Of a stretch of 64,000 nt of DNA, positions 34,250 through 43,520 are shown one piece after another. The stretch is from positions 1-64,000 of the forward strand of contig JBPOFM010000009.1 in NCBI GenBank assembly GCA_051252455.1, written 5' to 3'. Each line of letters opens with the position of its first letter. The first letter of the stretch is position 1. The notes below the pieces were generated by a model that had not been told where the DNA came from, searched no databases, and saw only the letters and a program-made list of their open reading frames with translations. This DNA is from JBPOFM01 sp051252455. GTDB lineage: Bacteria; Bacteroidota; Bacteroidia; Flavobacteriales; Flavobacteriaceae. A program made the translations under genes and the position numbers.

Positions 34250-35317
34250 TTGGAACGATTACCCAATTTAGATCCACTTCGGTTTTTCTTGGCCTCATTG
34301 GTGATTTTTTTTCATTTGCCGCAACTATCCTTCAATCAAGGCCTTCCGAGTGTGTCGATCATTCCAATTTTTAACAGAGGCACAGAAGCCGTTTATATGT
34401 TCTTTGTATTAAGTGGATTTTTAATTATCAGGATCATTTACAGGCATAAAATGCAGAACCGTTTTTCGATTCGCAAATTTTATTTGAGAAGGGCATTACG
34501 GATCTTCCCGCTATACTATCTTATTGTGTTCTTGGGCTTTTTGTTTTACAACGTCCTCTTGCCATTTTTGAACATTCCATTTGAGATAACTTATGATTTG
34601 ACAGATGGTTTATTATACACTATTTTTTTTCTACCAAATGTGTTTAGGATACTGTATGCACCAGGTGGAATTTTAGAAGTGCTATGGTCCATTGGTATCG
34701 AAGAGCAATTTTATTTGATGATTGCCCCTTTACTCTTTTGTGTCACAAAAAACCAAATTTTAAAGGTGCTTTTTGGTATAAGTACTATTTATTTTATTGT
34801 GTTCCACATTGAGTCACTCGAATTCTTAAGAGATTTTTCGTTTGTTTATTTTTATTTGTTTTTTGGTGGAATCGTGGCAATTTTAGAAGAGAAACAGAAA
34901 CTTCAATTTTTAAAATCTTCTAAAATAATACCTATAGCGATTTTAATTTTCACAGGACTATATTTCTTTACCGACACCCTTCATTTTGAGGTTTTGTGGA
35001 TCTATAATCTTATCACCATGATTCTATTCGGCCTGTTCATTCACACATTGGCACATAATAATTTTGGGAAGGAGATCAACACGAAATTCTTGAATCATTT
35101 AGGTCATATTTCTTACGGTATTTATATGTATCATGTGATTGCTATGAATTTGGTTGTTTTTATATTCCTGAAAATTCAAGAAAAAAACATTTTTAATGAT
35201 ACCATAATGATTGTTTTGATTTATATCATGACTTTTGTGCTTACGATTATTATGGCACAGGTATCGTACACTTATTTTGAAACCTATTTCTTAAAACTTA
35301 AAAACAAATTCAGATAA
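34250..35317 (+). CDS. Acyltransferase 3 family membrane protein
   Basis: A 355-residue integral membrane protein with about ten helices. The family signatures are LDPLRFFLASLVIFFH (about residue 7), EAVYMFFVLSGFLI (about 47), FYLRRALRIFPLYY (about 77) and WSIGIEEQFYL (about 145). Such proteins O-acylate surface glycans, lipids or peptidoglycan. The start is TTG 34250 (MERLPNLDP). The stop abuts the glmM start, so the two are probably cotranscribed, which hints at a cell-envelope substrate. Confidence 0.9.
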   Translation: MERLPNLDPLRFFLASLVIFFHLPQLSFNQGLPSVSIIPIFNRGTEAVYMFFVLSGFLIIRIIYRHKMQNRFSIRKFYLRRALRIFPLYYLIVFLGFLFYNVLLPFLNIPFEITYDLTDGLLYTIFFLPNVFRILYAPGGILEVLWSIGIEEQFYLMIAPLLFCVTKNQILKVLFGISTIYFIVFHIESLEFLRDFSFVYFYLFFGGIVAILEEKQKLQFLKSSKIIPIAILIFTGLYFFTDTLHFEVLWIYNLITMILFGLFIHTLAHNNFGKEINTKFLNHLGHISYGIYMYHVIAMNLVVFIFLKIQEKNIFNDTIMIVLIYIMTFVLTIIMAQVSYTYFETYFLKLKNKFR

Positions 35318-36706
35318 ATGACACTAATAAAATCAATTTCAGGAATACGAGGCACCATTGGAGGAACCGTTGGCGATAATTTGACGCCTATTGATGCCGT
35401 AAAGTTTGCATCTGCTTATGGTATATGGTTAAAGCAACAACGCAGCAAGGAGGACTATAGAGTTGTCGTCGGGCGAGATGCACGTATTTCGGGAGAAATG
35501 ATTCAGAATCTGGTCATGAATACACTTGTTGGATTAGGTATTCACGTTATCGATTTGGGTTTATCTACTACACCAACTGTAGAAATTGCTGTCCCAATGG
35601 AGCATGCAGATGGTGGAATTATCCTGACAGCCAGTCACAATCCGAAGCAATGGAACGCTTTAAAACTGTTAAATGCGAAAGGTGAATTTTTAAATGGAGC
35701 CGAAGGTGCAAAAATTTTAGAGATCGCAGAAAATGACCAAATGAATTTTTCGGACGTGGACAGCCTAGGAAAAATCACCAAGAATCAGGCCTATATCGAT
35801 TTGCACATCGATGCTGTTTTAAATATGCCCTTGGTGAACAAAAAAGCAATTGAAGATGCCAATTTTAAAGTGGTTGTAGATGGCGTTAATTCAACAGGAG
35901 GAATAGCAATTCCGTTGTTGTTGGACAGGTTAGGAGTACATACGGTAAAATTATACTGTGAGCCAAATGGCCATTTTCCTCATAATCCAGAGCCTTTAAA
36001 AGAGCATTTGGGTGACTTGGCAGATGCCGTTGTTAAAGAGCATGCCGATTTAGGGATTGTGGTCGATCCAGATGTAGATCGTTTGGCTTTTATGGATGAA
36101 AAAGGGGAGATGTTCGGTGAAGAATATACACTTGTGGCCTGTGCGGATTACGTGTTGAGCAAAACACCAGGAAATACTGTGAGTAATATGAGTTCTACAA
36201 GAGCCTTGCGAGATGTCACAGAGAAGCATGGCGGAAGTTACGAAGCAAGTGCTGTAGGAGAAGTGAATGTTGTGGAATTGATGAAGAAAAATAACGCCAT
36301 CATTGGTGGTGAAGGAAATGGAGGCATTATTTATCCAGAATCACATTATGGACGGGATGCCTTGGTTGGTGTTGCTTTGTTTTTGAGTTTACTAGCTGAA
36401 AAGAGGTTAAAAACAAGTGAGTTAAGAGCAAGCTATCCGAATTACTTCATGAGCAAAAAGAAGATTGAATTGACACCTAGTTTAGATGTGGATGCCATCT
36501 TAAAGGCAATGGAAGAGCGTTATAAAAATGAAAAATTGACCACAATTGATGGTGTGAAAATTGATTTTAGTAATAGTTGGGTGCATTTACGTAAGAGTAA
36601 TACCGAACCAATAATAAGGATTTATACAGAAGCGCCTTCTCAAAATGAAGCAGACACCTTGGCAGATGAATTCATATCTGAAATTAAGGCAGTTGCAAAT
36701 ATTTAG
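35318..36706 (+). CDS. glmM: Phosphoglucosamine mutase
   Basis: A 462-residue alpha-D-phosphohexomutase. TASHNPKQWNALKLL (about residue 102) holds the phosphoserine; DPDVDRLAFMDEKGE (about 250) is the Mg-binding DxDxDR loop; EGNGGIIYPESHYGRDALVG (about 335) is the sugar-binding loop; LRKSNTEPIIRIYTEA (about 427) is the phosphate-binding motif. It converts glucosamine-6-phosphate to glucosamine-1-phosphate for UDP-GlcNAc, hence peptidoglycan and LPS. The start ATG follows the acyltransferase stop directly. Confidence 0.9.
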   Translation: MTLIKSISGIRGTIGGTVGDNLTPIDAVKFASAYGIWLKQQRSKEDYRVVVGRDARISGEMIQNLVMNTLVGLGIHVIDLGLSTTPTVEIAVPMEHADGGIILTASHNPKQWNALKLLNAKGEFLNGAEGAKILEIAENDQMNFSDVDSLGKITKNQAYIDLHIDAVLNMPLVNKKAIEDANFKVVVDGVNSTGGIAIPLLLDRLGVHTVKLYCEPNGHFPHNPEPLKEHLGDLADAVVKEHADLGIVVDPDVDRLAFMDEKGEMFGEEYTLVACADYVLSKTPGNTVSNMSSTRALRDVTEKHGGSYEASAVGEVNVVELMKKNNAIIGGEGNGGIIYPESHYGRDALVGVALFLSLLAEKRLKTSELRASYPNYFMSKKKIELTPSLDVDAILKAMEERYKNEKLTTIDGVKIDFSNSWVHLRKSNTEPIIRIYTEAPSQNEADTLADEFISEIKAVANI

Positions 36707-36714
36707 TACCTTTG
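36707..36714 (+). promoter_or_regulatory. TAnnTTTG -7 element for aminotransferase gene
   Basis: TACCTTTG starts at the base after the glmM stop codon and lies 17 bases before the ATG at 36732, a typical Bacteroidota -7 position. Confidence 0.5.
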
Positions 36715-36731
36715 CATTTTAAACAAATAGG

Positions 36732-38237
36732 ATGATTGCTACAGAACCTCAAAACGTTAAAAAAACAGATTTAGAACATTATTTTAGTCAATTCCGTAAG
36801 AATATTATCGGAATAGACCAAGAGTTTGTGTCTCCTTTTGGGACTCAAAAAATCATCTATACAGACTGGACGGCTTCTGGTCGTTTATATCGTCCCATTG
36901 AAGAAAAGCTATGTAATGAATTTGGACCTTTTGTTGCCAACACACATACAGAAACGACCGTTTCTGGTACAGCAATGACCAAAGCCTATCATAAAGCGAA
37001 ACAGATCATCAAAACACATGTCAATAGTACAGATGATGATGTGTTAATTTGTTGTGGTAGCGGAATGACAGAAGCTGTAAATAAGTTTCAACGTATTCTT
37101 GGTTTGAAAGTCCCTGAAAATCTCAAGAAATACACGGAAATTCCTAATGAAATCCGTCCCGTGGTTTTCATTTCGCATATGGAGCATCATTCCAATCAAA
37201 CCTCTTGGCTGGAAACCATTGCAAAAGTTGAAGTGATTCCTCCGGGTGAGGATGGCTTGTTCAGTATGGAAAACTTTGAAGTTCTTTTAGAAAAACATAA
37301 AGATTGCACTATCAAAATTGCGTCAGTAGTAGGGGGTTCTAACGTGACAGGTATTCAAACGCCTTATCATGATATTGCAAAAAAGATCCATCAACATGGA
37401 GGCGTCTGTTTTGTCGATTTTGCATGTTCGGCTCCTTATGTAGACATCGATATGCATCCAGAAGATGAAGAACGTGCTTTAGATGCTGTTTTCTTCTCGC
37501 CACATAAATTTCTCGGTGGTCCTGGAACCTCTGGCGTTTTGATTTTCAACAAGAAACTATATAAAAACATGATTCCTGATTGTCCTGGCGGCGGCACTGT
37601 CAGCTGGACAAATCCTTGGGGAGAACATAAATACATTGACAATATTGAAGATCGCGAAGATGGTGGCACACCAGGATTTCTTCAAACCATTAAGACCGCA
37701 TTGTGCATAAAGCTCAAAGATCAAATGGGTGTCGATAATATTTTGAAAAGAGAACATGAACTTGTTGATTATATTTTTGAAGAGTTGAAAGATATTGAGA
37801 ATATCAACATTCTCGCTGGTCAACATCAAGATCGATTGGGTGTGATTTCTTTTTATATAGACGATTTGCATTATAATCTAGGAGTCAAAATTCTCAACGA
37901 CAAATTCGGAATTCAAACACGCGGAGGTTGCAGTTGCGCTGGAACTTATGGACATTTTCTCTTACATGTCGATGTAGAACATTCGCATGAATTAACTTCT
38001 GAAATATCTTTAGGCGAACTAACAAGAAAACCTGGTTGGATTCGTATGTCTATCCACCCGACGACAACCAATGCTGAAATAGAATATGTTTGTGAAAGCT
38101 TAAAAGAGTTGGCTAAAAACCACCAAACTTGGTCAAAAGAGTATGACTATGTTAGAAGCTCCAACGAATTCGTACACAAGCAACAAGCGGCTATGGTATC
38201 CAATGAAACACCAATCAATTCTTGGTTCGAGTTATAG
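36732..38237 (+). CDS. Class V aminotransferase-fold PLP enzyme
   Basis: A 501-residue PLP-dependent enzyme related to cysteine desulfurases. HMEHHSNQTSW (about residue 155) gives the cofactor-stacking His, VDFACSAPYVDIDMH (about 230) the PLP Asp, and FFSPHKFLGGPGTSGVL (about 257) the Schiff-base Lys. RGGCSCAG (about residue 399) carries Cys near the position of the desulfurase active loop. At 500 residues it is longer than IscS or SufS, and the substrate is uncertain. It overlaps the opposite-strand acyltransferase gene by six bases at the 3' end. Confidence 0.88.
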   Translation: MIATEPQNVKKTDLEHYFSQFRKNIIGIDQEFVSPFGTQKIIYTDWTASGRLYRPIEEKLCNEFGPFVANTHTETTVSGTAMTKAYHKAKQIIKTHVNSTDDDVLICCGSGMTEAVNKFQRILGLKVPENLKKYTEIPNEIRPVVFISHMEHHSNQTSWLETIAKVEVIPPGEDGLFSMENFEVLLEKHKDCTIKIASVVGGSNVTGIQTPYHDIAKKIHQHGGVCFVDFACSAPYVDIDMHPEDEERALDAVFFSPHKFLGGPGTSGVLIFNKKLYKNMIPDCPGGGTVSWTNPWGEHKYIDNIEDREDGGTPGFLQTIKTALCIKLKDQMGVDNILKREHELVDYIFEELKDIENINILAGQHQDRLGVISFYIDDLHYNLGVKILNDKFGIQTRGGCSCAGTYGHFLLHVDVEHSHELTSEISLGELTRKPGWIRMSIHPTTTNAEIEYVCESLKELAKNHQTWSKEYDYVRSSNEFVHKQQAAMVSNETPINSWFEL

Positions 38238-39134
38238 TTTTTTGAATTGTCCAGGAAGAATATCCTTATGTTTCCAGCGCTTGTGCGTCCACAAATAGTA
38301 TTGTGGCGCCTCCTCAATTTGCTTTTCAACCAACCTAAAAAATAGATCTGTTATTTCGTAGTCCTTATAAGATTTCGGATCCAAAGTAATCACTTCAAAA
38401 GTGGTTTCATAATACCCTCTTTTCAACCGATTGACCCTAAAAAATACCACAGCCATATCCAAGCGTTTCGCTAACATTTCTGCTCCAGTATGCATAGGTA
38501 CCGTATAACCCATAAATTTTCCCCAATGCAAGGCTGTATGAGGTTTTGCGGTTTGATCTGACACAAAACCACTGATCGTTAAATGTCCTTCCACTTTAGC
38601 TCTAATGAGCGTAGGTATGGTTTCTTTGGTCGTTATTAAATGACTGTTGTATTTTGCTCTTATTCGCTTCACTAAACGATCAAAATACGGATTTGCTATT
38701 CGTTTATACACAGCATACCCTTTCGTGTTTTCATCTACAAAACGATTGAGTATAAAAATCCATTCCCAACTTCCATAATGAGCACACATTAAAATGGTGC
38801 TTTTATTCATTTTTTCAATATCATTGAGGACTTCAACATTGGCAAACTTAAAATGTGCTCTCATTTCTTTTTCCGAAATGGTCAATGATTTGATAGCCTC
38901 AACAATCATATCGCATAAATGATGATAGAATTTGTTAGTAACATCATTGATTTCAGATTGAGGTTTATCCGGAAAAACCAATCTCAAATTATCCTGAACG
39001 ACTGTTTTTCGATAGCCAAAAACCCTATAAATCCAAAAGTACAGAAAGTCCGAAAAGCAATAGAGCAATCTAAAAGGCAGAATAGATACCAACCACAAAA
39101 AAGGATAAACAAGAATGTAAACAAGAAATTGCAT
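38232..39134 (-). CDS. LpxL/HtrB-family lipid A acyltransferase
   Basis: A 300-residue protein. An N-terminal membrane anchor (about 1-25) precedes the acyltransferase core: MCAHYGSWEWIF (HxxxxE/D-type motif, about residue 118), SDQTAKPHTALHWGKFMGY (about 190) and the end segment YYLWTHKRWKHK. It transfers a secondary acyl chain to lipid A or a related lipid at the inner membrane. Divergent from the rhomboid gene. Confidence 0.9.
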   Translation of the reverse strand: MQFLVYILVYPFLWLVSILPFRLLYCFSDFLYFWIYRVFGYRKTVVQDNLRLVFPDKPQSEINDVTNKFYHHLCDMIVEAIKSLTISEKEMRAHFKFANVEVLNDIEKMNKSTILMCAHYGSWEWIFILNRFVDENTKGYAVYKRIANPYFDRLVKRIRAKYNSHLITTKETIPTLIRAKVEGHLTISGFVSDQTAKPHTALHWGKFMGYTVPMHTGAEMLAKRLDMAVVFFRVNRLKRGYYETTFEVITLDPKSYKDYEITDLFFRLVEKQIEEAPQYYLWTHKRWKHKDILPGQFKKL

Positions 39135-39144
39135 TAATAAATAT

Positions 39145-39152
39145 TAAATTTG
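39145..39152 (+). promoter_or_regulatory. TAnnTTTG -7 element for rhomboid gene
   Basis: TAAATTTG matches the Bacteroidota -7 consensus and lies 44 bases before the ATG at 39197. Confidence 0.4.
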
Positions 39153-39196
39153 CAGCAGCAAATATATGCTATATTATAATTAAACGTTTAGAGTTT

Positions 39197-39847
39197 ATGG
39201 GTAATTTAAGTTTGGTCACCATTGTCATTATTGCCGCAAATATTATGATTTCATATAAGGGATTCAATGATTATGGTTTTTTTGAGCGCTATAAATTTAA
39301 TGTTGGAGCCGTTAGAAGAGGTGAGCAAGTACGCATATTTAGTTCTGGTTTTTTGCATGTGGATATGGCGCACTTGTTATTCAACATGATTACTCTTTAC
39401 TTCTTTGCTGATATCGTCGTAGTTGATATGGGCAATTTGAATTTTATTATTGTCTATCTTATAAGTTTGATCCTTGGAAATTTGTTATCACTTTACTTTC
39501 ATCAAAATGAATATCAGTACTCGGCAGTAGGAGCAAGTGGAGCCGTAACTGGAATTTTATATGCCGCAATACTGTTAAGACCAGAGATGGAATTATTTAT
39601 GTTTTTTATACCAATTCCTATTCCAGCCTATATATTTGGAATCGGTTACTTGATGTACTCTATATATGGGATGAAAAAGCGAATTGGCAATATAGGTCAT
39701 GATGCCCATTTTGGAGGTGCAATTGGTGGTTTTGTTGTCACATTGATATTGACGCCATCGCTATTTCAAACAAATTTGCTGATGATTGGTTTGTTGGCGA
39801 TTCCTATCATCATTCTATTTGTTATGCACAAAACAGGAAAAATATAA
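39197..39847 (+). CDS. Rhomboid-family intramembrane serine protease
   Basis: A 216-residue protein with six membrane helices. HVDMAHLLFNMITLYFF gives the conserved His/Asn helix (about residue 58), GASGAVTGILY holds the catalytic Ser (about residue 115), and GHDAHFGGAIGGF the catalytic His (about residue 174). All residues needed for activity are present. It cleaves membrane-embedded substrates; the targets cannot be read from the context. It ends in a strong terminator. Confidence 0.93.
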   Translation: MGNLSLVTIVIIAANIMISYKGFNDYGFFERYKFNVGAVRRGEQVRIFSSGFLHVDMAHLLFNMITLYFFADIVVVDMGNLNFIIVYLISLILGNLLSLYFHQNEYQYSAVGASGAVTGILYAAILLRPEMELFMFFIPIPIPAYIFGIGYLMYSIYGMKKRIGNIGHDAHFGGAIGGFVVTLILTPSLFQTNLLMIGLLAIPIIILFVMHKTGKI

Positions 39848-39851
39848 AATC

Positions 39852-39884
39852 AAAAAAAGCCTTCGATTTCGAAGGCTTTTTTTG
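39852..39884. terminator. Terminator between rhomboid and TlpA-like genes
   Basis: AAAAAAAGCCTTCG pairs with CGAAGGCTTTTTTT around a short ATTT loop. It sits between converging genes and can serve both. Confidence 0.88.
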
Positions 39885-39901
39885 TGTAGAACAGTTGTAT
39901 G

Positions 39902-41044
39902 TTAATTCAACATCTCTGCAATCTTATCTTCCAGGGCTTGACCTCTCAAACTTTTTGCTACGATTTTTCCATCTGCATCTAAAATATAAGTTGCTGGAAT
40001 GGCTTGGATATTATATAGTTGCGCCACAGGATCGGTAAAATACTGTAGATTAGAAACATGATGCCATGTTAGATTGTCATCTTCAATAGCCTGTAACCAT
40101 CTGTCTTTCTGTCCAGGTCTGTCCAAGGATACACTGATGATTTCCAATCCTTTATCATGATATTTGTTGTAAACTTTTACTACGTTGGGATTTTCAACTC
40201 TACAAGGCTTACACCATGAGGCCCAAAAGTCAATGATAGTCGCTTTCCCTCTAATCTCGCTCAATTTCACTTGTTTTCCGTCCGGATCTGGAGCTGTAAA
40301 ATCTGGTGCTACGTTTCCGATAGTCAACATGGCAACGCTTTCATTTTTTCTTTTTATAAGATCTATTGAGGACTTAACAGTTTGTCCATATGTAGAATTT
40401 TTAATGTCATTGTCCAAGCTAACAAATGCATCCTCTACGGGTTGGATATCAGCAGGATTGCTTTTCAAAATATTTTCAATTAGCGATAAAGAAAAGTAAT
40501 TGTCCTTGTGAGTCTTCAAAAAATTAAACGGATAATCTTGTAAGTTTTTGTCCAATTTCGCATAACCATCAGTAAGTTTGGCTCTAGCTGCAGAGTCCGC
40601 TGAAACACCAAGTGCTCTCATTTGAGTATTTAGATCATTACGTTCGGTCATCAAAGCATTGAAACCTTTGGAGTAGCTCGAAAGCGCTTCATTCGATTTT
40701 GTTCCAGTTACTTTGGAGTCTGCTATCGTTTCCTTATTAAAAGCGATGTCAATATATTCATTTTCAACCATAACAGGCACATACCCCTGTACATTATCGA
40801 CACCTAAAAACCACATTTGAGGGGCATCAACTTTTCCTTCAAATTGAAATTTTCCATCCATGACGATGGCTGTATCTTGAGGTCTTTGAGCGCCTCTTTC
40901 ATCTGGAGCATTGAGATACACTCTTACGCCATTATAGACACCCTCGGCAGTTCCGTTAATGACATATACATCTGTTTTTTTCTCTTCCTTATTGCAGGCT
41001 GTCAAAAGAAGTCCAACCATTAAAATGCTTACAATATTTTTCAT
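39902..41044 (-). CDS. TlpA-like thiol-disulfide lipoprotein with DUF4369
   Basis: A 380-residue lipoprotein. The lipobox LLLTACN (Cys at about residue 17) ends the signal. A DUF4369 domain occupies about 24-120, a helical middle about 120-230, and a thioredoxin-like domain about 235-380 with the redox motif WASWCKPCR. Such proteins act in the periplasm, reducing or maturing thiols and c-type cytochromes. ATG 41044 is chosen because it puts the lipobox at the right place; ATG 41086 would add 14 polar residues. Promoter element TATATTTG at 41067-41074. Confidence 0.92.
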   Translation of the reverse strand: MKNIVSILMVGLLLTACNKEEKKTDVYVINGTAEGVYNGVRVYLNAPDERGAQRPQDTAIVMDGKFQFEGKVDAPQMWFLGVDNVQGYVPVMVENEYIDIAFNKETIADSKVTGTKSNEALSSYSKGFNALMTERNDLNTQMRALGVSADSAARAKLTDGYAKLDKNLQDYPFNFLKTHKDNYFSLSLIENILKSNPADIQPVEDAFVSLDNDIKNSTYGQTVKSSIDLIKRKNESVAMLTIGNVAPDFTAPDPDGKQVKLSEIRGKATIIDFWASWCKPCRVENPNVVKVYNKYHDKGLEIISVSLDRPGQKDRWLQAIEDDNLTWHHVSNLQYFTDPVAQLYNIQAIPATYILDADGKIVAKSLRGQALEDKIAEMLN

Positions 41045-41066
41045 GTTTTTCGTTTGTTTTGAGATG

Positions 41067-41074
41067 CAAATATA
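41067..41074 (-). promoter_or_regulatory. TAnnTTTG -7 element for TlpA-like gene
   Basis: On the reverse strand this reads TATATTTG, 22 bases before ATG 41044, which supports that start over the longer one. Confidence 0.5.
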
Positions 41075-41151
41075 GCAAGTTATCATTAAGTAATCGATAT
41101 TAAAATTCTAAAGAAACCGTTATTTGTGTGCTTCAAATTGCAATTTTGCTC

Positions 41152-41159
41152 TACTTTTG
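41152..41159 (+). promoter_or_regulatory. TAnnTTTG -7 element for mnmE
   Basis: TACTTTTG lies 14 bases before the mnmE ATG; a TTTG at 41123-41126 is a possible -33 element with a slightly long 25-base spacer. Confidence 0.5.
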
Positions 41160-41173
41160 TTTAAATTTTAGAT

Positions 41174-42562
41174 ATGTTTCAAAATGATACCATAGTAGCT
41201 CTAGCAACACCTTCTGGTAGTGGTGCGATTGCAGTGATACGATTGTCTGGAAATGACGCAATTTCCATCGGCTCAAATTTTTTTAGATCGGTATCAGGAA
41301 AAGTGCTTTCCAAGCAGAAATCACATACGGTTCATTTGGGACATATTGTAGATGAACCGAGGATTATTGATGAAGTTTTAATCACCATTTTTAAAGACCC
41401 ACATTCCTATACTGGCGAAAATGTCATCGAAATATCCTGTCACGGCAGTTTATACATTCAACAGGAAATCATCCAATTATTCTTGAAAAATGGTTGTAGA
41501 ATGGCAGCTGCAGGCGAATTTACATTGCGCGCTTTCCTCAACGGTAAGCTCGATTTAAGTCAGGCTGAAGCTGTGGCAGACTTAATCGCAAGTGATAGTG
41601 AAGCATCGCATAAAGTGGCAATGCAACAAATGCGTGGCGGATTTAGCAATGAAATCAAACAGCTGCGTGACGAGTTGCTGAACTTTGCGAGTTTAATCGA
41701 ACTCGAACTCGATTTTGCAGAGGAAGATGTCGAATTTGCCAATCGTGATGAATTCTACAAACTCATCGAAAGAATTATCCACGTCTTAAAACGCTTAATC
41801 GACTCGTTTGCGGTGGGCAATGTCATTAAAAATGGAATTCCTGTCGCGATCGTTGGGGAGCCAAATGTTGGTAAATCCACACTTTTGAATGCCTTATTGA
41901 ATGAAGAGCGTGCCATTGTGAGCGAAATTGCTGGAACCACACGCGACACCATTGAAGATGAAATTTCGATAGGAGGGATGGGGTTTCGTTTTATAGACAC
42001 TGCCGGAATTCGTGAAACGGAAGATATAGTCGAAAGTATTGGCATCAAGAAAACCTTTGAAAAGATTGAACAGGCCCAAGTCGTCATATATTTATTTGAC
42101 AGCACGCAATTCAATGTTTTGGGTTCAAAGTTCAAGGTTGAATTGGAGAAAATCAAAAACAAATATCCTCAAAAGCCATTGATCGTTTTGGCCAATAAGA
42201 TCGATAAAATTGATGACATTCATATTTCTAAAATGCAATCTGAAATTCCTGAAATTCAATTAATATCAGCAAAATCTGGTTTCGGTGTGGAGCAATTGAC
42301 CAATTCGCTTCTTAATCTTATTAACACTGGAGCACTTCGCAATAATGAAACCATAGTGACCAACACACGTCATTACGACGCATTGTTAAAAGCCTTTGAA
42401 GAAATCCAAAAAGTGAAATATGGATTGGACTCCGACCTTTCTGGTGATCTATTGGCAATAGATATTCGTCAGGCCTTATATCATTTTGGTGAAATTACAG
42501 GTGAAATAACCAATGATGACTTATTAGGGAATATTTTCGCTAATTTCTGCATCGGGAAGTAA
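41174..42562 (+). CDS. mnmE: tRNA modification GTPase MnmE
   Basis: A 462-residue protein. The N-terminal domain has the formyl-tetrahydrofolate-binding region with ATPSGSGAIAVIRLSG; the G domain (about residues 220-375) has GEPNVGKST (G1), GTTRDT (G2), DTAG (G3) and NKID (G4); the C terminus ends in FCIGK, the essential CxGK motif. With MnmG it modifies U34 of certain tRNAs. Its length and motifs are complete. Confidence 0.97.
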   Translation: MFQNDTIVALATPSGSGAIAVIRLSGNDAISIGSNFFRSVSGKVLSKQKSHTVHLGHIVDEPRIIDEVLITIFKDPHSYTGENVIEISCHGSLYIQQEIIQLFLKNGCRMAAAGEFTLRAFLNGKLDLSQAEAVADLIASDSEASHKVAMQQMRGGFSNEIKQLRDELLNFASLIELELDFAEEDVEFANRDEFYKLIERIIHVLKRLIDSFAVGNVIKNGIPVAIVGEPNVGKSTLLNALLNEERAIVSEIAGTTRDTIEDEISIGGMGFRFIDTAGIRETEDIVESIGIKKTFEKIEQAQVVIYLFDSTQFNVLGSKFKVELEKIKNKYPQKPLIVLANKIDKIDDIHISKMQSEIPEIQLISAKSGFGVEQLTNSLLNLINTGALRNNETIVTNTRHYDALLKAFEEIQKVKYGLDSDLSGDLLAIDIRQALYHFGEITGEITNDDLLGNIFANFCIGK

Positions 42563-42577
42563 TCAACGACATCTACA

Positions 42578-43192
42578 ATGGAAAACATAATCACATTTTC
42601 AATTACCGTATTTACAGGGTTTTTTGCAATCACAAACCCTATTTCTAACATGACCGTTTACCTGTCTTTAACGCAAGGTGCTGACGAAATAACCAAGCGT
42701 AGCATTAACAAAAGAGCAAATATCATAGCGTTTGTCATTGTTACTGTTTTTATTCTTTTAGGAAAATATATTTTCGAATTATTTAATATCAGTATTCCCG
42801 CCTTTAAAATAACTGGTGGCATTCTGATATTTTATATTGGATTTGATATGCTTCAATCGAAACAATCCAATATGAAAACCATAAAACATGTCAATATTGA
42901 TGAAAATATTGCGGTTTCACCATTAGCAATTCCTATTTTGGCTGGTCCCGGAACTATTGTTACGGCTATGAATTTTGTGTCTAATGTGTCAACTTTAAAA
43001 ATGCTTTATGTCATTGCTATTTTTGGGTCAATGAGTCTTTTAACGTATTTGACGTTTAGAGCTAGTGGACTTATAGTTAGGTTAGTTGGTAATAACGTGA
43101 TTTCTGTAATTGGTAAAATAATGGGATTGATTATAGCAATCATTGGAACAGGCATGATTATAGAAGGAATTAAAATTTCCTTCGATCTATAA
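42578..43192 (+). CDS. MarC-family membrane protein
   Basis: A 204-residue protein with six membrane helices. FFAITNPISNMTVYLSLT at the N terminus and PLAIPILAGPGTIVTAM in the middle are the repeated family signatures (the protein is an internal duplication of NP/AGPG motifs). Function is unknown; the old link to multidrug resistance is not supported for the family. It lies 15 bases after mnmE, so cotranscription is likely. The IS scar begins just after it. Confidence 0.92.
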   Translation: MENIITFSITVFTGFFAITNPISNMTVYLSLTQGADEITKRSINKRANIIAFVIVTVFILLGKYIFELFNISIPAFKITGGILIFYIGFDMLQSKQSNMKTIKHVNIDENIAVSPLAIPILAGPGTIVTAMNFVSNVSTLKMLYVIAIFGSMSLLTYLTFRASGLIVRLVGNNVISVIGKIMGLIIAIIGTGMIIEGIKISFDL

Positions 43193-43260
43193 TTTCAAGC
43201 TTTTTAAAAAAATTCCCCGCTAGCGCTCGCTTGCAGCGCGTGCCGTCACAATTGTCTCTA

Positions 43261-43338
43261 CCTAAAAAAAGTTTACATATTTTACATTAATCCTAAAATA
43301 GGTTTACAACTTAATCTTAATCCTATTATCGGTTTACA
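43261..43338. repeat. Triplicated 17-base repeat at the IS remnant end
   Basis: Three direct copies of CCTAnnATnGGTTTACA-like sequence: 43261-43277, 43292-43308 and 43322-43338, spaced 31 and 30 bases. The last runs into the 3' end of the transposase remnant. Multiple short repeats at an element end are common for IS terminal regions; the opposite end is not recognisable here. Confidence 0.5.
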
Positions 43339-43520
43339 GTGATAGGTTTTTTTATATAATAGTTCTTCCATAGTTTATCTGTTTTTATATTGTTTTGATG
43401 TACATGAGTCGGAGTGAGATTTCCAATGCTCATATGTGGTCTTTCGTGGTTATATAATTCTATGACAGTATCCAGAAGGGCTTTGGCATCTTCCATATTT
43501 TCTACTGAATTATCATTCAG
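43326..43520 (-). pseudogene. IS3-family transposase, C-terminal remnant
   Basis: The reverse strand encodes VIELYNHERPHMSIGNLTPTHVH and a short basic tail to a stop at 43326. YNHERPHMSIG is the C-terminal signature of the rve integrase domain of IS3-type OrfB. Only about 60 residues remain of about 280; the DDE catalytic part is gone. The frame continues upstream into 21-base tandem repeats (43513 onward) instead of transposase sequence, so the gene is truncated by the repeat array. Non-functional. Confidence 0.8.
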
